Of a stretch of DNA of 35,474 nt, positions 8,318 to 16,380 are shown piece after piece; positions within the stretch are counted from its first letter, which is position 1, and each line of letters opens with the position of its first letter. Source of the stretch: an uncultured Lachnospiraceae bacterium (GTDB taxonomy: Bacteria; Bacillota; Clostridia; Lachnospirales; Lachnospiraceae); contig CAMOZY010000022.1 of assembly GCA_946631295.1 (NCBI GenBank), positions 1 to 35,474 of the forward strand, written 5' to 3'. The translations under genes were made by a program, and so were the position numbers. Below the pieces are notes generated by a model. That model worked only from the letters and a program-made list of their open reading frames with translations, had not been told where the DNA came from and ran no database searches.

Positions 8318-8326
8318 TGGTACAAT
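8318..8326 (+). promoter_or_regulatory. Extended -10 promoter of the GH9 gene
   Basis: TGGTACAAT matches an extended -10 element (TGn plus TACAAT), with no good -35 upstream. It overlaps the perfect 10-bp palindrome TACCATGGTA (8313-8322), a plausible repressor site. Assignment is by pattern only. Confidence 0.45.
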
Positions 8327-8397
8327 ATAAGAGCAGCCGCCAAAAACACGGACAAAAAAATTCTTCAGAACCCTGATAATAATGGAGTGATATTATC

Positions 8398-10011
8398 ATG
8401 AACGATCGATTATCAAATATTAGGATCAACCAGACGGGATATTCGGATGCCCTTCCTGTTCATTTGGCAGTTTTATCCGAAGGCCTTCTGACTTTATCGA
8501 AAGATGGAGGTCTCCCCTGCTTCCCTGTCGAAATAGTGGCACCCGAGGCCGATGAAAGCTCGGGTGATAAAGTCACAATAGTAAACTTCGGTGTACTTCC
8601 TGAAGGCGAGTACAGCGCTCAGTGTGGCGAAGAATACGCAAGGCACATAACCGTAAAAAAGAATCCCTGGAAGGATGTCACCAACGCACTTATAAAAGGA
8701 CTTTATTACCAGAGATGCGGATGTGAATTAAAGCCCGAACATGCAGGCAGATTCGTTCATCCCGCATGTCACACAGCCCCTGCCTCCGAATGGGAAAACA
8801 AGTCCGTTAAAAAGCTCGTTACCGGCGGATGGCATGATGCGGGAGACTATGGCAAGTATGTCGGCCCCGGTGCAGTTACTGTAGCGCATCTTCTCTACAC
8901 TTACATTTTGTGTCCGAAGGGATGCTCAGACGAACTGAACATTCCGGAGTCCGGAAACGGTGTTCCTGACATCCTTAACGAAGCACGCTTCGAGCTTGAA
9001 TGGATCCTTAAGATGCAGAGAGAGGACGGCGCTTTTTATCACAAGCTCACCAAGGATCATTTTGCTCCTTTTATAATGCCTCAGGAAGATCATGACCCCG
9101 AATATCTCATGCCCGTATCGCACTGTGCAACAGCCGCAGCATGTGCATGCCTTGCACTGGCTTACAGAGTATATCGCAAATTCGACACAGAGTTTGCTGA
9201 CATTATGCTTAACGCCGCTCTCAGAGCCTCCAAATGGCTTGATGAGAATCCTGATTTCATCCCCTTTGTAAATCCCGAGGGAGTAAGGACCGGCATGTAT
9301 GGTGACAGAAGCGATAAGGATGAAAAGTTCTGGGCTGCATGCGAACTCTTTGCAGCAACAGATAGCAAAGAATATCTGAAAAAAGCTGAAGACCTGTATT
9401 CAGGCGAACTCAGGATCACATCATACGGATGGGCAGAGGTAAGCGGCCTCGGAGCAATGTGCTGTCTGTTCGTCCTCAGGGAAAAGGCCGGCGATATCCT
9501 TTACAAAGGATTAAAAGAAAGATTTATCGATGAATGCAATAATATACGTACTCTTTCGGAAAACTCCGGCTATGGTACAGCTCTTTCTCCAAAAGGTTAC
9601 GGATGGGGAAGCATTCTTCCCATAATGTCTAACGCAATGAGCATGATAATGTATGAGATGCTGACCGGAGATACATCAATGAGAGAAAATGCGCTGATGC
9701 AGTGGAATTATGCTCTCGGCTTAAATGCTCTTGATATGTGCTTCGTAACAGGTTTCGGTGAAAGATCGGTTATGAATCCCCACCACAGACCATCAGGCTC
9801 AGACGGAATAGATGATCCGGTTCCCGGGCTCATATCCGGCGGTCCCAACAAGGGATTTCAATATCCTCAGACAAAAGAAAAACTTGGCGACTCCGTTCCT
9901 CCCGCCAAGAGTTATCTTGATGAACTTCCTTCCGCAGATACCAATGAAGTAGCAATCTATTGGAATTCACCTGCTATCTTCGTGGGAGCATTCTTCAACT
10001 CGATATCATAA
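8398..10011 (+). CDS. Glycoside hydrolase family 9 cellodextrinase, cytoplasmic
   Basis: Hydrolyses beta-1,4-glucan oligomers by inversion. The 537-residue protein has an N-terminal Ig-like CelD_N region (about 1-90, INQTGYSDALPVHLAVL) and then the alpha/alpha-barrel. The catalytic Asp signature GGWHDAGDYGKYV is near residue 143, NPHHRPSGSD near 460, and the catalytic Glu lies in DTNEVAIYWNSPAIF near 516. There is no signal peptide, dockerin or binding module, so it probably acts on imported cellodextrins. Length and layout resemble the Butyrivibrio fibrisolvens cellodextrinase Ced1 as I remember it. GGAGTG lies 8 nt before the ATG. It is the only plus-strand gene in the nitrogen island and is bracketed by three copies of a 20-nt repeat, which may mark an inserted cassette. 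Confidence 0.93.
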   Translation: MNDRLSNIRINQTGYSDALPVHLAVLSEGLLTLSKDGGLPCFPVEIVAPEADESSGDKVTIVNFGVLPEGEYSAQCGEEYARHITVKKNPWKDVTNALIKGLYYQRCGCELKPEHAGRFVHPACHTAPASEWENKSVKKLVTGGWHDAGDYGKYVGPGAVTVAHLLYTYILCPKGCSDELNIPESGNGVPDILNEARFELEWILKMQREDGAFYHKLTKDHFAPFIMPQEDHDPEYLMPVSHCATAAACACLALAYRVYRKFDTEFADIMLNAALRASKWLDENPDFIPFVNPEGVRTGMYGDRSDKDEKFWAACELFAATDSKEYLKKAEDLYSGELRITSYGWAEVSGLGAMCCLFVLREKAGDILYKGLKERFIDECNNIRTLSENSGYGTALSPKGYGWGSILPIMSNAMSMIMYEMLTGDTSMRENALMQWNYALGLNALDMCFVTGFGERSVMNPHHRPSGSDGIDDPVPGLISGGPNKGFQYPQTKEKLGDSVPPAKSYLDELPSADTNEVAIYWNSPAIFVGAFFNSIS

Positions 10012-10063
10012 TATAGTTGAAAACCAGCCATCAGGCCTATATCATCAAGTCAGGAGACGACAG

Positions 10064-10103
10064 AAAAAGATCTCTATACCACCTTGGTCATAGAGATCTT
10101 TTT
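10064..10103 (+). terminator. Bidirectional terminator between GH9 and gltD
   Basis: AAAAAGATCTCTAT (10064-10077) pairs with ATAGAGATCTTTTT (10090-10103), extended by ACC/GGT inside, then TTG. The A-rich left flank gives U residues on the other strand, so it can also serve the convergent gltBD transcript. Confidence 0.88.
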
Positions 10104-10113
10104 TGTTTAAAAT

Positions 10114-10133
10114 TTCTTAATGTTACCTGGCAC
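10114..10133 (+). repeat. 20-nt repeat, copy 2
   Basis: Identical to copy 1 at 8233 (TTCTTAATGTTACCTGGCAC). It lies just after the GH9 terminator and 9 bp before copy 3. Confidence 0.8.
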
Positions 10134-10142
10134 TATTAATTC

Positions 10143-10162
10143 TTCTTAATGTTACCTGGCAC
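10143..10162 (+). repeat. 20-nt repeat, copy 3
   Basis: Identical to copies 1 and 2, ending 3 bp from the gltD stop codon. Copies 2 and 3 form a tandem pair with a 29-bp period. Confidence 0.8.
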
Positions 10163-10165
10163 CTG

Positions 10166-11629
10166 TTAGTTATTTCTGTAGCCCATGAGGTATTCGTCCA
10201 CCTCAGCAGCTGCGGCTCTTCCCTCGGCCAGTGCCCAGACGACAAGGCTCTGTCCTCTTCTCATATCTCCGGCTGCAAATACTCCGGGAACATTTGTTGA
10301 ATACTTTCCCTCGGGAGTAACTACGGTTCCTCTTCCGGACAGCTCAAGTCCGAAGCTTTCGGGAAGATACTTTTCAGCTCCGATGAATCCTGCTGCGATA
10401 AGGAGCATGTCGCACTTAAGCTTCTTTTCGGTACCCTTTACCTGGATAAGCTTGCCGTTTTCAAAACCGGTTTCAACAGTTTCGATACCGGTTATCTTAC
10501 CCTTTGACTGTATTACCTTCTTAACCGTTGTCTTAAATACTCTGGGATCTGATCCGAATACCTCGGCTGCTTCTACATGACCATAATCTGTGCGAAGAGT
10601 CTTGGGCCATTCGGGCCATGGGTTATTGGCCGCTCTTTCCACAGGAGGCTTGGGCATCATCTCAAGTGCCGTAACAGACTTGCATCCCATTCTGATAACG
10701 GTACCGATACAGTCATTACCTGTATCTCCGCCGCCCACAATAACTACATCCTTACCCTTTGCATCATAGTCCTTGGAAAGTTTCTTAATACCAAGTACAT
10801 TTCTGGTAGCCTGAGTGAGGAAGTCAACGGCAAAATAAACTCCGCCTGCACCTTCTATGCCATCACAAGCAAGTGCTCTGGGCTGCTTGGATCCGCAGCA
10901 AAGTACGACCGCATCATATTCCTTCTGAAGATCTGCAAGCTTTACATCCTTACCGATATTGACGCCTGTCTTAAATACTATTCCCTCTTCCTCCATAAGC
11001 TTCTGTCTTCTGGCTATAACCTGCTTATCGAGTTTCATATTGGGAATACCATACATAAGAAGTCCGCCGATACGGTCATCTCTTTCATATACGGTGACAG
11101 CATGTCCGCGTCTTCTGAGTGCATCAGCTGCGGACAATCCGGAAGGACCGCTTCCTATCACGGCAACCTTCTTGCCGCTTTCAGAAACAGGGGGCTTAGC
11201 TGTCATATAGCCCTCTTTATATCCCTTTTCTATCAGATATAATTCATTATCATGAATTGTGACAGGATCGTCATATTGACCGCATATACATGCCTTCTCG
11301 CAAAGTGCGGGACATACTCTTCCGGTGAATTCCGGGAATCTGTTGGTCTTAAGCAGTCTTGCAAGGGCATGTTCATCCTCTCCCTTGTAGATTGCATCAT
11401 TCCATTCCGGGATCAGATTGTGAAGAGGACATCCTACAACCATTCCGCTTAAGCTCATTGCCGACTGACAGAACGGAACTCCGCAGTTCATGCATCTTGC
11501 AGCCTGACATCTTCTCGCTTCCTCAGACTGAAAAGTATGAAACTCCTTGTAGCCCTTTATCCTTTCCTTTGCGGGAACTTCTTTGTTCTCTGCTCTTTCA
11601 TATTCAAGAAATCCGGTTTGTTTACCCAT
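10166..11629 (-). CDS. gltD: Glutamate synthase (NADPH) small subunit
   Basis: Passes electrons from NADPH through FAD and 4Fe-4S clusters to the large subunit. The 487-residue protein has the N-terminal cluster motif CMNCGVPFCQ and a second Cys set in GRVCPALCEKACICGQ, the FAD site GSGPSGLSAADALRRRGH, the NADPH site VIVGGGDTGNDCIG and the C-terminal GVFAAGDMRRGQSLVVWAL. The start chosen is MGKQTG, because GGGAGG lies 6 nt upstream. A longer reading would overlap gltB. The gap to the gltB stop is 14 nt, so it is cotranscribed with gltB and controlled by the attenuator before gltB. Confidence 0.96.
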   Translation of the reverse strand: MGKQTGFLEYERAENKEVPAKERIKGYKEFHTFQSEEARRCQAARCMNCGVPFCQSAMSLSGMVVGCPLHNLIPEWNDAIYKGEDEHALARLLKTNRFPEFTGRVCPALCEKACICGQYDDPVTIHDNELYLIEKGYKEGYMTAKPPVSESGKKVAVIGSGPSGLSAADALRRRGHAVTVYERDDRIGGLLMYGIPNMKLDKQVIARRQKLMEEEGIVFKTGVNIGKDVKLADLQKEYDAVVLCCGSKQPRALACDGIEGAGGVYFAVDFLTQATRNVLGIKKLSKDYDAKGKDVVIVGGGDTGNDCIGTVIRMGCKSVTALEMMPKPPVERAANNPWPEWPKTLRTDYGHVEAAEVFGSDPRVFKTTVKKVIQSKGKITGIETVETGFENGKLIQVKGTEKKLKCDMLLIAAGFIGAEKYLPESFGLELSGRGTVVTPEGKYSTNVPGVFAAGDMRRGQSLVVWALAEGRAAAAEVDEYLMGYRNN

Positions 11630-11643
11630 GTTATCCTCCCGCA

Positions 11644-14600
11644 TCAAACCGCTGTTCCGGTAATCTCTTTAAATGCTTCAAGCTCTGCGCTTTCTCTTGA
11701 GATGCCCTGCTCTTCGTACTTGGCGATTGTTTTGATCATTCTGTGATAATCTCTTGCAATGACCTTCTTGAAGCTGAGGATCTCTTCATCGAAGTTATCA
11801 AGTATTGACTTGCCGAGTTCGGAATCAGTAGCCTTTACATAGTCCTCAAGGATAGACTTGAGTTCTTCGATATCATACTTCTCTGTAACCTCTTCAAGTT
11901 CTACCATGTCCTTATTGACCTTGCGGTACAGACTGTGATCTCTGTCAAGAACAAAAGCGATACCGCCGCTCATACCTGCTGCAAAGTTCTTGCCAACGCT
12001 TCCGAGTATCACCGCTCTTCCGCCGGTCATATACTCAAGTCCGTGATCTCCGCAGCCTTCCGCAACAGCCGTCGCACCGGAATTTCTTACACAGAATCTC
12101 TCACCTGCGATACCGGTGATATATGCTTTTCCGGAGGTTGCTCCGTAAAGTGCAACGTTACCGACGATGATATTCTCTGATGCCTTGAATACGCTGCCCT
12201 CGGGAGGAGTAAGGATAAGTCTTCCTCCTGACAGCCCCTTTCCGAAGCCATCGTTTGCATCGCCCGAAAGTTTTATGGTAAGTCCGTGAGGAATAAATGC
12301 ACCGAAGGACTGACCACCGCCGCCTTCACAGTTAACGATAAATCTGTCTTCTGAAAGTTCGCTGCACTTGCTTCCATATTTTCTAACTATCTCAGATCCC
12401 AGAATGGTTCCGAGGCTTCTGTCTGTCGAACTTACATTAAGTGAAACTGATGAAGTTTTGGTCTTACTCTTTACGGCTTTATCGAACCATGGAAGAAGGA
12501 TCTTCTCATCAAGTGTCTTTTCAAGTCCGAAATCAAAGCTCTGCTTAGGATCGAATCTGTTCTCCTTAACAAGTGCATAATCACTCTTAAGTATCTCGGA
12601 GAATGAAATGGTGCATGCTTCACTTTGCTTAAACTCTGCTCTCTTGCGCAGGCAGTCGCTTCTTCCGATCATCTCATCAACGGTCTTAAATCCGAGTTCT
12701 GCCATGATCTCTCTGAGCTGCATTGCGACATATGTCATGAAATTGATGATGTGCTCGGGCTTTCCGGCAAATCTCTTCCTGAGTATCTCATTCTGAGTTG
12801 CGATTCCTACAGGACATGTATCCTTGGAGCAGACTCTCATCATCATACATCCGAGTGACACAAGCGGTGCGGTTGCAAAGCCGAATTCCTCGGCGCCGAG
12901 AAGAGCAGCTATTGCAACATCTCTTCCTGTCATGAGCTTACCGTCTGTCTCAATCCTTACCTTCTGTCTTAATCCGCTTTCGATAAGTGCATGATGTGTT
13001 TCTGCAACTCCGAGTTCCCAGGGAAGCCCTGCAGAGTGAACCGAGCTGAAAGGTGCTGCACCTGTTCCTCCGTCATAACCGGAGATAAGTACTACCTGTG
13101 CACCTGCCTTTGCAACACCGGATGCAATTGTTCCTACACCCGCCTCAGATACAAGCTTTACAGATATTCTTGCATTTCTGTTCGCATTCTTAAGGTCATA
13201 GATAAGCTGTGCAAGATCCTCGATCGAATAGATATCATGATGAGGAGGAGGAGAAATAAGCTGTACACCGGGAGTTGAGCATCTTGTCTTGGCAACCCAT
13301 GGATATACCTTCCTCGCAGGAAGATTTCCTCCCTCACCGGGCTTTGCACCCTGTGCCATCTTGATCTGTATCTCCGAAGCACTGAGCAGATATTCTTCCG
13401 TAACACCGAATCTTCCGGATGCCACCTGCTTTACAGCACTGTTTTTATCCGTACCGAAACGGTCAGAAGCCTCTCCGCCCTCACCGGTATTGGAACGTCC
13501 GCCAAGTGTGTTCATTGCCTTGGCGATGGTCTCATGAGCTTCTCTTGAAAGTGAACCGTAGCTCATGGCACCAACCTGGAATCTCTTGACGATCTCCGAA
13601 ACAGGCTCAACCTTATCAAGAGGAACCGGCTTGCCTGCAGGAACAAATTCAAGTAATCCTCTCAGTGTATGAGGATGATCAGGATCGTCAACAAGTGCCG
13701 TATATTCCTTGAACTTGTCGTAGCTTCCCATACGTACGGCCTGCTGGAGAAGTACGATGGTCTTGGGACTGTAAAGATGATCTTCCTTGTTGTCACCGCT
13801 TCTTAAGTTATGGAAGCCTGTGCTGTCGAGAACGGGATCTATGGGAAGTCCCATGGGATCGAATGCCCTGTCATGTCTCGACGCAATACCTTCCTCGATC
13901 TCCCTGACACCGATACCTCCGACTCTGCTGGTAACGCCGGTAAAGAATCTGTCAATGACATCATCTGAAAGGCCTATTGCTTCGAATATCCTTGCAGACT
14001 GATATGACTGGATCGTCGAAATACCCATCTTCGCGGCAATCTTTACAACACCGTTAAGCAGTGCCTTATCGTAATCATCGATTGCAGTATGCAGATCCTT
14101 ATCAAGGAGTCCGAGAGTAATGAGCTCTCCTATGCACTCATGCGCAAGATAGGGATCGACAGCTCTGGCACCAAAGCCCAGAACACATGCCATCTGATGT
14201 ACATCCCTGATCTCGCCGCTCTCAAGTATAAGTGACACAGCTGTCCTTTTTTTTGTGTTGACAAGATGCTGCTCAACAGCGGATACGGCCAGCAGTGCAG
14301 GGATGGGAACATGGTTCTCATCCACACCGCGGTCAGAGAGGATTATTATGTTTGCTCCGCCTGAAACTGCTCTGTCAACAGACAGGTAGAGCTGTTCAAC
14401 TGCTTTAAGAAGTGAAGTATGTTTGTAATAAAGAAGAGATACTGTCTCTGTCTTGAAGCCCGGTCTCTTCATGGAACGGATCTTCATAAGATCAACGCCG
14501 GTAAGTACAGGATTGTTAACTTCAAGAACAGTGCAGTTGTCACTCTTTTCACTTAACAGATCTCCGTCGGAACCGATGTACACAGTTGTATCGGTTACGA

Positions 14601-16173
14601 TCTTCTCTCTGAGTGAATCGATGGGAGGATTGGTAACCTGCGCAAACTGCTGCTGGAAGAATCTGTATAGAAGAGGATGATTATCCGAAAGCGCTCCGAG
14701 AGGAACATCATGTCCCATCGATACAGTGGGCTCTGCTCCGTTCATGGAAGCTTCAAGGATATATGTTCTTACCTCTTCATAGCTGTAACCGAATACCTTG
14801 TAAAGTCTGTCTCTTTCAGGCTGCGTAGATACAGGAACCTGATGATTCGGTATGGTAAGGTCCTTAAGTCTGATAAGGTGTGAATCAAGCCACTCACCGT
14901 AAGGATGCTTGGATGCGTAGGTTTCCTTACACTCTTCATCCGAAATGATCCTCTTCTGATGAGTATCGACAAGAAGCATTCTTCCCGGTGTAAGTCTTGA
15001 TTTTTTAAGGATCTTCTCGGGGGCGATATCAAGAACACCGACCTCAGAAGAAAGGATCAGTCTGTTGTCATCCGTAATATAGTATCTGGAAGGCCTGAGG
15101 CCGTTACGGTCAAGAGTTGCCCCGAACATCTCACCATCGGTGAAAAGAATGGCTGCAGGTCCGTCCCAGGGCTCCATCATCGTTGCATAATAATGATAGA
15201 AATCCTTCTTATTTTCACTCATAAAACGGTTGTGCTTCCAGGGCTCGGGAATCAGAGCCATCATTGCAAGAGGAAGATCCATGCCGTTCATATAAAGAAA
15301 CTCAAGAGTGTTATCAAGCATTGCGGAATCTGATCCGCTTGCAGAGATAACGGGATAGATCTTAGCCCTGTCACTTTCGAGAAGTTTGGAATGCATGGTC
15401 TCTTCACGCGCAAGCATTCTGTCGGAGTTACCTCTTATTGTATTGATCTCTCCGTTATGAGCGATGAATCTGTACGGATGTGCTCTCTCCCAGCTGGGAA
15501 GAGTATTGGTGGAGAATCTTGAATGTACAAGAGCGATGGCGGTCATATAATCCTTGCTCTGAAGATCGTCGTAAAATCTTCTGAGCTGTCCTACAAGGAA
15601 CATTCCCTTATATACGATCGTTCTTGATGAAAGAGAACAGATATATGTATCGTCGGAGCTCTGCTCAAATTCTCTTCTTACTACATATAATCTTCTGTCG
15701 AAGTCAGCACCTCTGTTAAGGCCTTCAGGTCTCTTAAGGAAGCACTGCCAGATAGAAGGCTGGCAGTTACGTGCTCTCTCGCCAAGGATTTCGGGATGGA
15801 CGGGAACCTCTCTCCATCCGATGACTTCCATCCCTTCCTTATCGGCAATAACTTCAAAGAGTCTCTTTGCAAATGTTGCCTTGAGATTATCCTGAGGAAG
15901 GAAGAACATTCCGATTCCGTAATCTCCCGCAGAGAGTTTTCCTGCCTTCATCTTTTTAAGGACTGATGAAAAGAAAGAGTGAGATATCTGGAGAAGGATA
16001 CCGACACCGTCTCCAACCTTGCCGCTTGCATCCTTTCCTGCTCTGTGCTCAAGCTTTTCAACTATTGTCAGTGCATCGTCCATAACGGAATATTCGGGTA
16101 TTCCGTCGATCTTGACAACAGCACCTATACCGCACGCATCATGTTCTCTGTCGTATGAAAGATTACCGTTCAT
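11644..16173 (-). CDS. gltB: Glutamate synthase (NADPH) large subunit
   Basis: Makes two glutamates from glutamine and 2-oxoglutarate. At 1509 residues it is full length. After a 13-residue propeptide the catalytic Cys14 lies in HDACGIGAVV, the class II glutamine amidotransferase N-terminus. The central and FMN domains follow (for example AKPGEGGNLPARKVYPWVAK and ISGYDGGTGAAPFSS). The 3Fe-4S motif is CMMMRVCSKDTCPVG near residue 1110, and the C-terminal GXGXG beta-helix contains GDANDGFGKGLSGGRL. A GAGAGGG ribosome site precedes the ATG. It leads a gltBD operon with its own promoter and ANTAR-type attenuator (16213-16295). Confidence 0.97.
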   Translation of the reverse strand: MNGNLSYDREHDACGIGAVVKIDGIPEYSVMDDALTIVEKLEHRAGKDASGKVGDGVGILLQISHSFFSSVLKKMKAGKLSAGDYGIGMFFLPQDNLKATFAKRLFEVIADKEGMEVIGWREVPVHPEILGERARNCQPSIWQCFLKRPEGLNRGADFDRRLYVVRREFEQSSDDTYICSLSSRTIVYKGMFLVGQLRRFYDDLQSKDYMTAIALVHSRFSTNTLPSWERAHPYRFIAHNGEINTIRGNSDRMLAREETMHSKLLESDRAKIYPVISASGSDSAMLDNTLEFLYMNGMDLPLAMMALIPEPWKHNRFMSENKKDFYHYYATMMEPWDGPAAILFTDGEMFGATLDRNGLRPSRYYITDDNRLILSSEVGVLDIAPEKILKKSRLTPGRMLLVDTHQKRIISDEECKETYASKHPYGEWLDSHLIRLKDLTIPNHQVPVSTQPERDRLYKVFGYSYEEVRTYILEASMNGAEPTVSMGHDVPLGALSDNHPLLYRFFQQQFAQVTNPPIDSLREKIVTDTTVYIGSDGDLLSEKSDNCTVLEVNNPVLTGVDLMKIRSMKRPGFKTETVSLLYYKHTSLLKAVEQLYLSVDRAVSGGANIIILSDRGVDENHVPIPALLAVSAVEQHLVNTKKRTAVSLILESGEIRDVHQMACVLGFGARAVDPYLAHECIGELITLGLLDKDLHTAIDDYDKALLNGVVKIAAKMGISTIQSYQSARIFEAIGLSDDVIDRFFTGVTSRVGGIGVREIEEGIASRHDRAFDPMGLPIDPVLDSTGFHNLRSGDNKEDHLYSPKTIVLLQQAVRMGSYDKFKEYTALVDDPDHPHTLRGLLEFVPAGKPVPLDKVEPVSEIVKRFQVGAMSYGSLSREAHETIAKAMNTLGGRSNTGEGGEASDRFGTDKNSAVKQVASGRFGVTEEYLLSASEIQIKMAQGAKPGEGGNLPARKVYPWVAKTRCSTPGVQLISPPPHHDIYSIEDLAQLIYDLKNANRNARISVKLVSEAGVGTIASGVAKAGAQVVLISGYDGGTGAAPFSSVHSAGLPWELGVAETHHALIESGLRQKVRIETDGKLMTGRDVAIAALLGAEEFGFATAPLVSLGCMMMRVCSKDTCPVGIATQNEILRKRFAGKPEHIINFMTYVAMQLREIMAELGFKTVDEMIGRSDCLRKRAEFKQSEACTISFSEILKSDYALVKENRFDPKQSFDFGLEKTLDEKILLPWFDKAVKSKTKTSSVSLNVSSTDRSLGTILGSEIVRKYGSKCSELSEDRFIVNCEGGGGQSFGAFIPHGLTIKLSGDANDGFGKGLSGGRLILTPPEGSVFKASENIIVGNVALYGATSGKAYITGIAGERFCVRNSGATAVAEGCGDHGLEYMTGGRAVILGSVGKNFAAGMSGGIAFVLDRDHSLYRKVNKDMVELEEVTEKYDIEELKSILEDYVKATDSELGKSILDNFDEEILSFKKVIARDYHRMIKTIAKYEEQGISRESAELEAFKEITGTAV

Positions 16174-16212
16174 ATCATTTCCCTCTCAGATCATGTGGAT
16201 AAAAAATAAGAA

Positions 16213-16258
16213 ACGGCGCCTCTAATGTCATTTAAACATTAGAGACGCCGTTGCCTCT
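16213..16258 (-). promoter_or_regulatory. ANTAR-type hairpin overlapping a terminator in the gltB leader
   Basis: On the minus strand 16258-16241 folds as AGAGGC / GTCTCT around the hexaloop AACGGC (A1, G4). The loop and 3' arm are shared with a 16-bp terminator stem (16251-16236 pairing with 16228-16213, 7-nt loop) followed by TTCTTATTTTTT (16212-16201). This is the cleanest example of the alternative folds in the window. The predicted start site, about 16260, is next to the hairpin base. Confidence 0.88.
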
Positions 16259-16266
16259 TGCAGAAT

Positions 16267-16295
16267 AAAATAATCTTTTTAAATAGCAATGTCAA
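16267..16295 (-). promoter_or_regulatory. Sigma-A-type promoter of gltBD
   Basis: TTGACA (16295-16290) and TATTTT (16272-16267) have a 17-bp spacer, the same hexamers and spacing as the glnN promoter. It lies just downstream of the amt terminator. Confidence 0.8.
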
Positions 16296-16307
16296 GAAAT
16301 TTTTTAC

Positions 16308-16359
16308 AAAAAGATTGACGGTTCCTTCGTTCACAGAATTTGTGATCGAAAGAACCGTC
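16308..16359 (-). terminator. Intrinsic terminator after amt
   Basis: On the minus strand GACGGTTC plus TTCG (16359-16347) pair with CGAA plus GAACCGTC (16329-16317), with one mismatch in the stem, followed by AATCTTTTT (16316-16308). It separates amt from the gltB promoter. Confidence 0.85.
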
Positions 16360-16380
16360 ACCTTTTCTATCTATAATGTA

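Noticed and set aside
10577-11242. 221-residue plus-strand ORF opposite gltD
   Set aside because: Antisense shadow of a conserved gene without ribosome site or family motifs.
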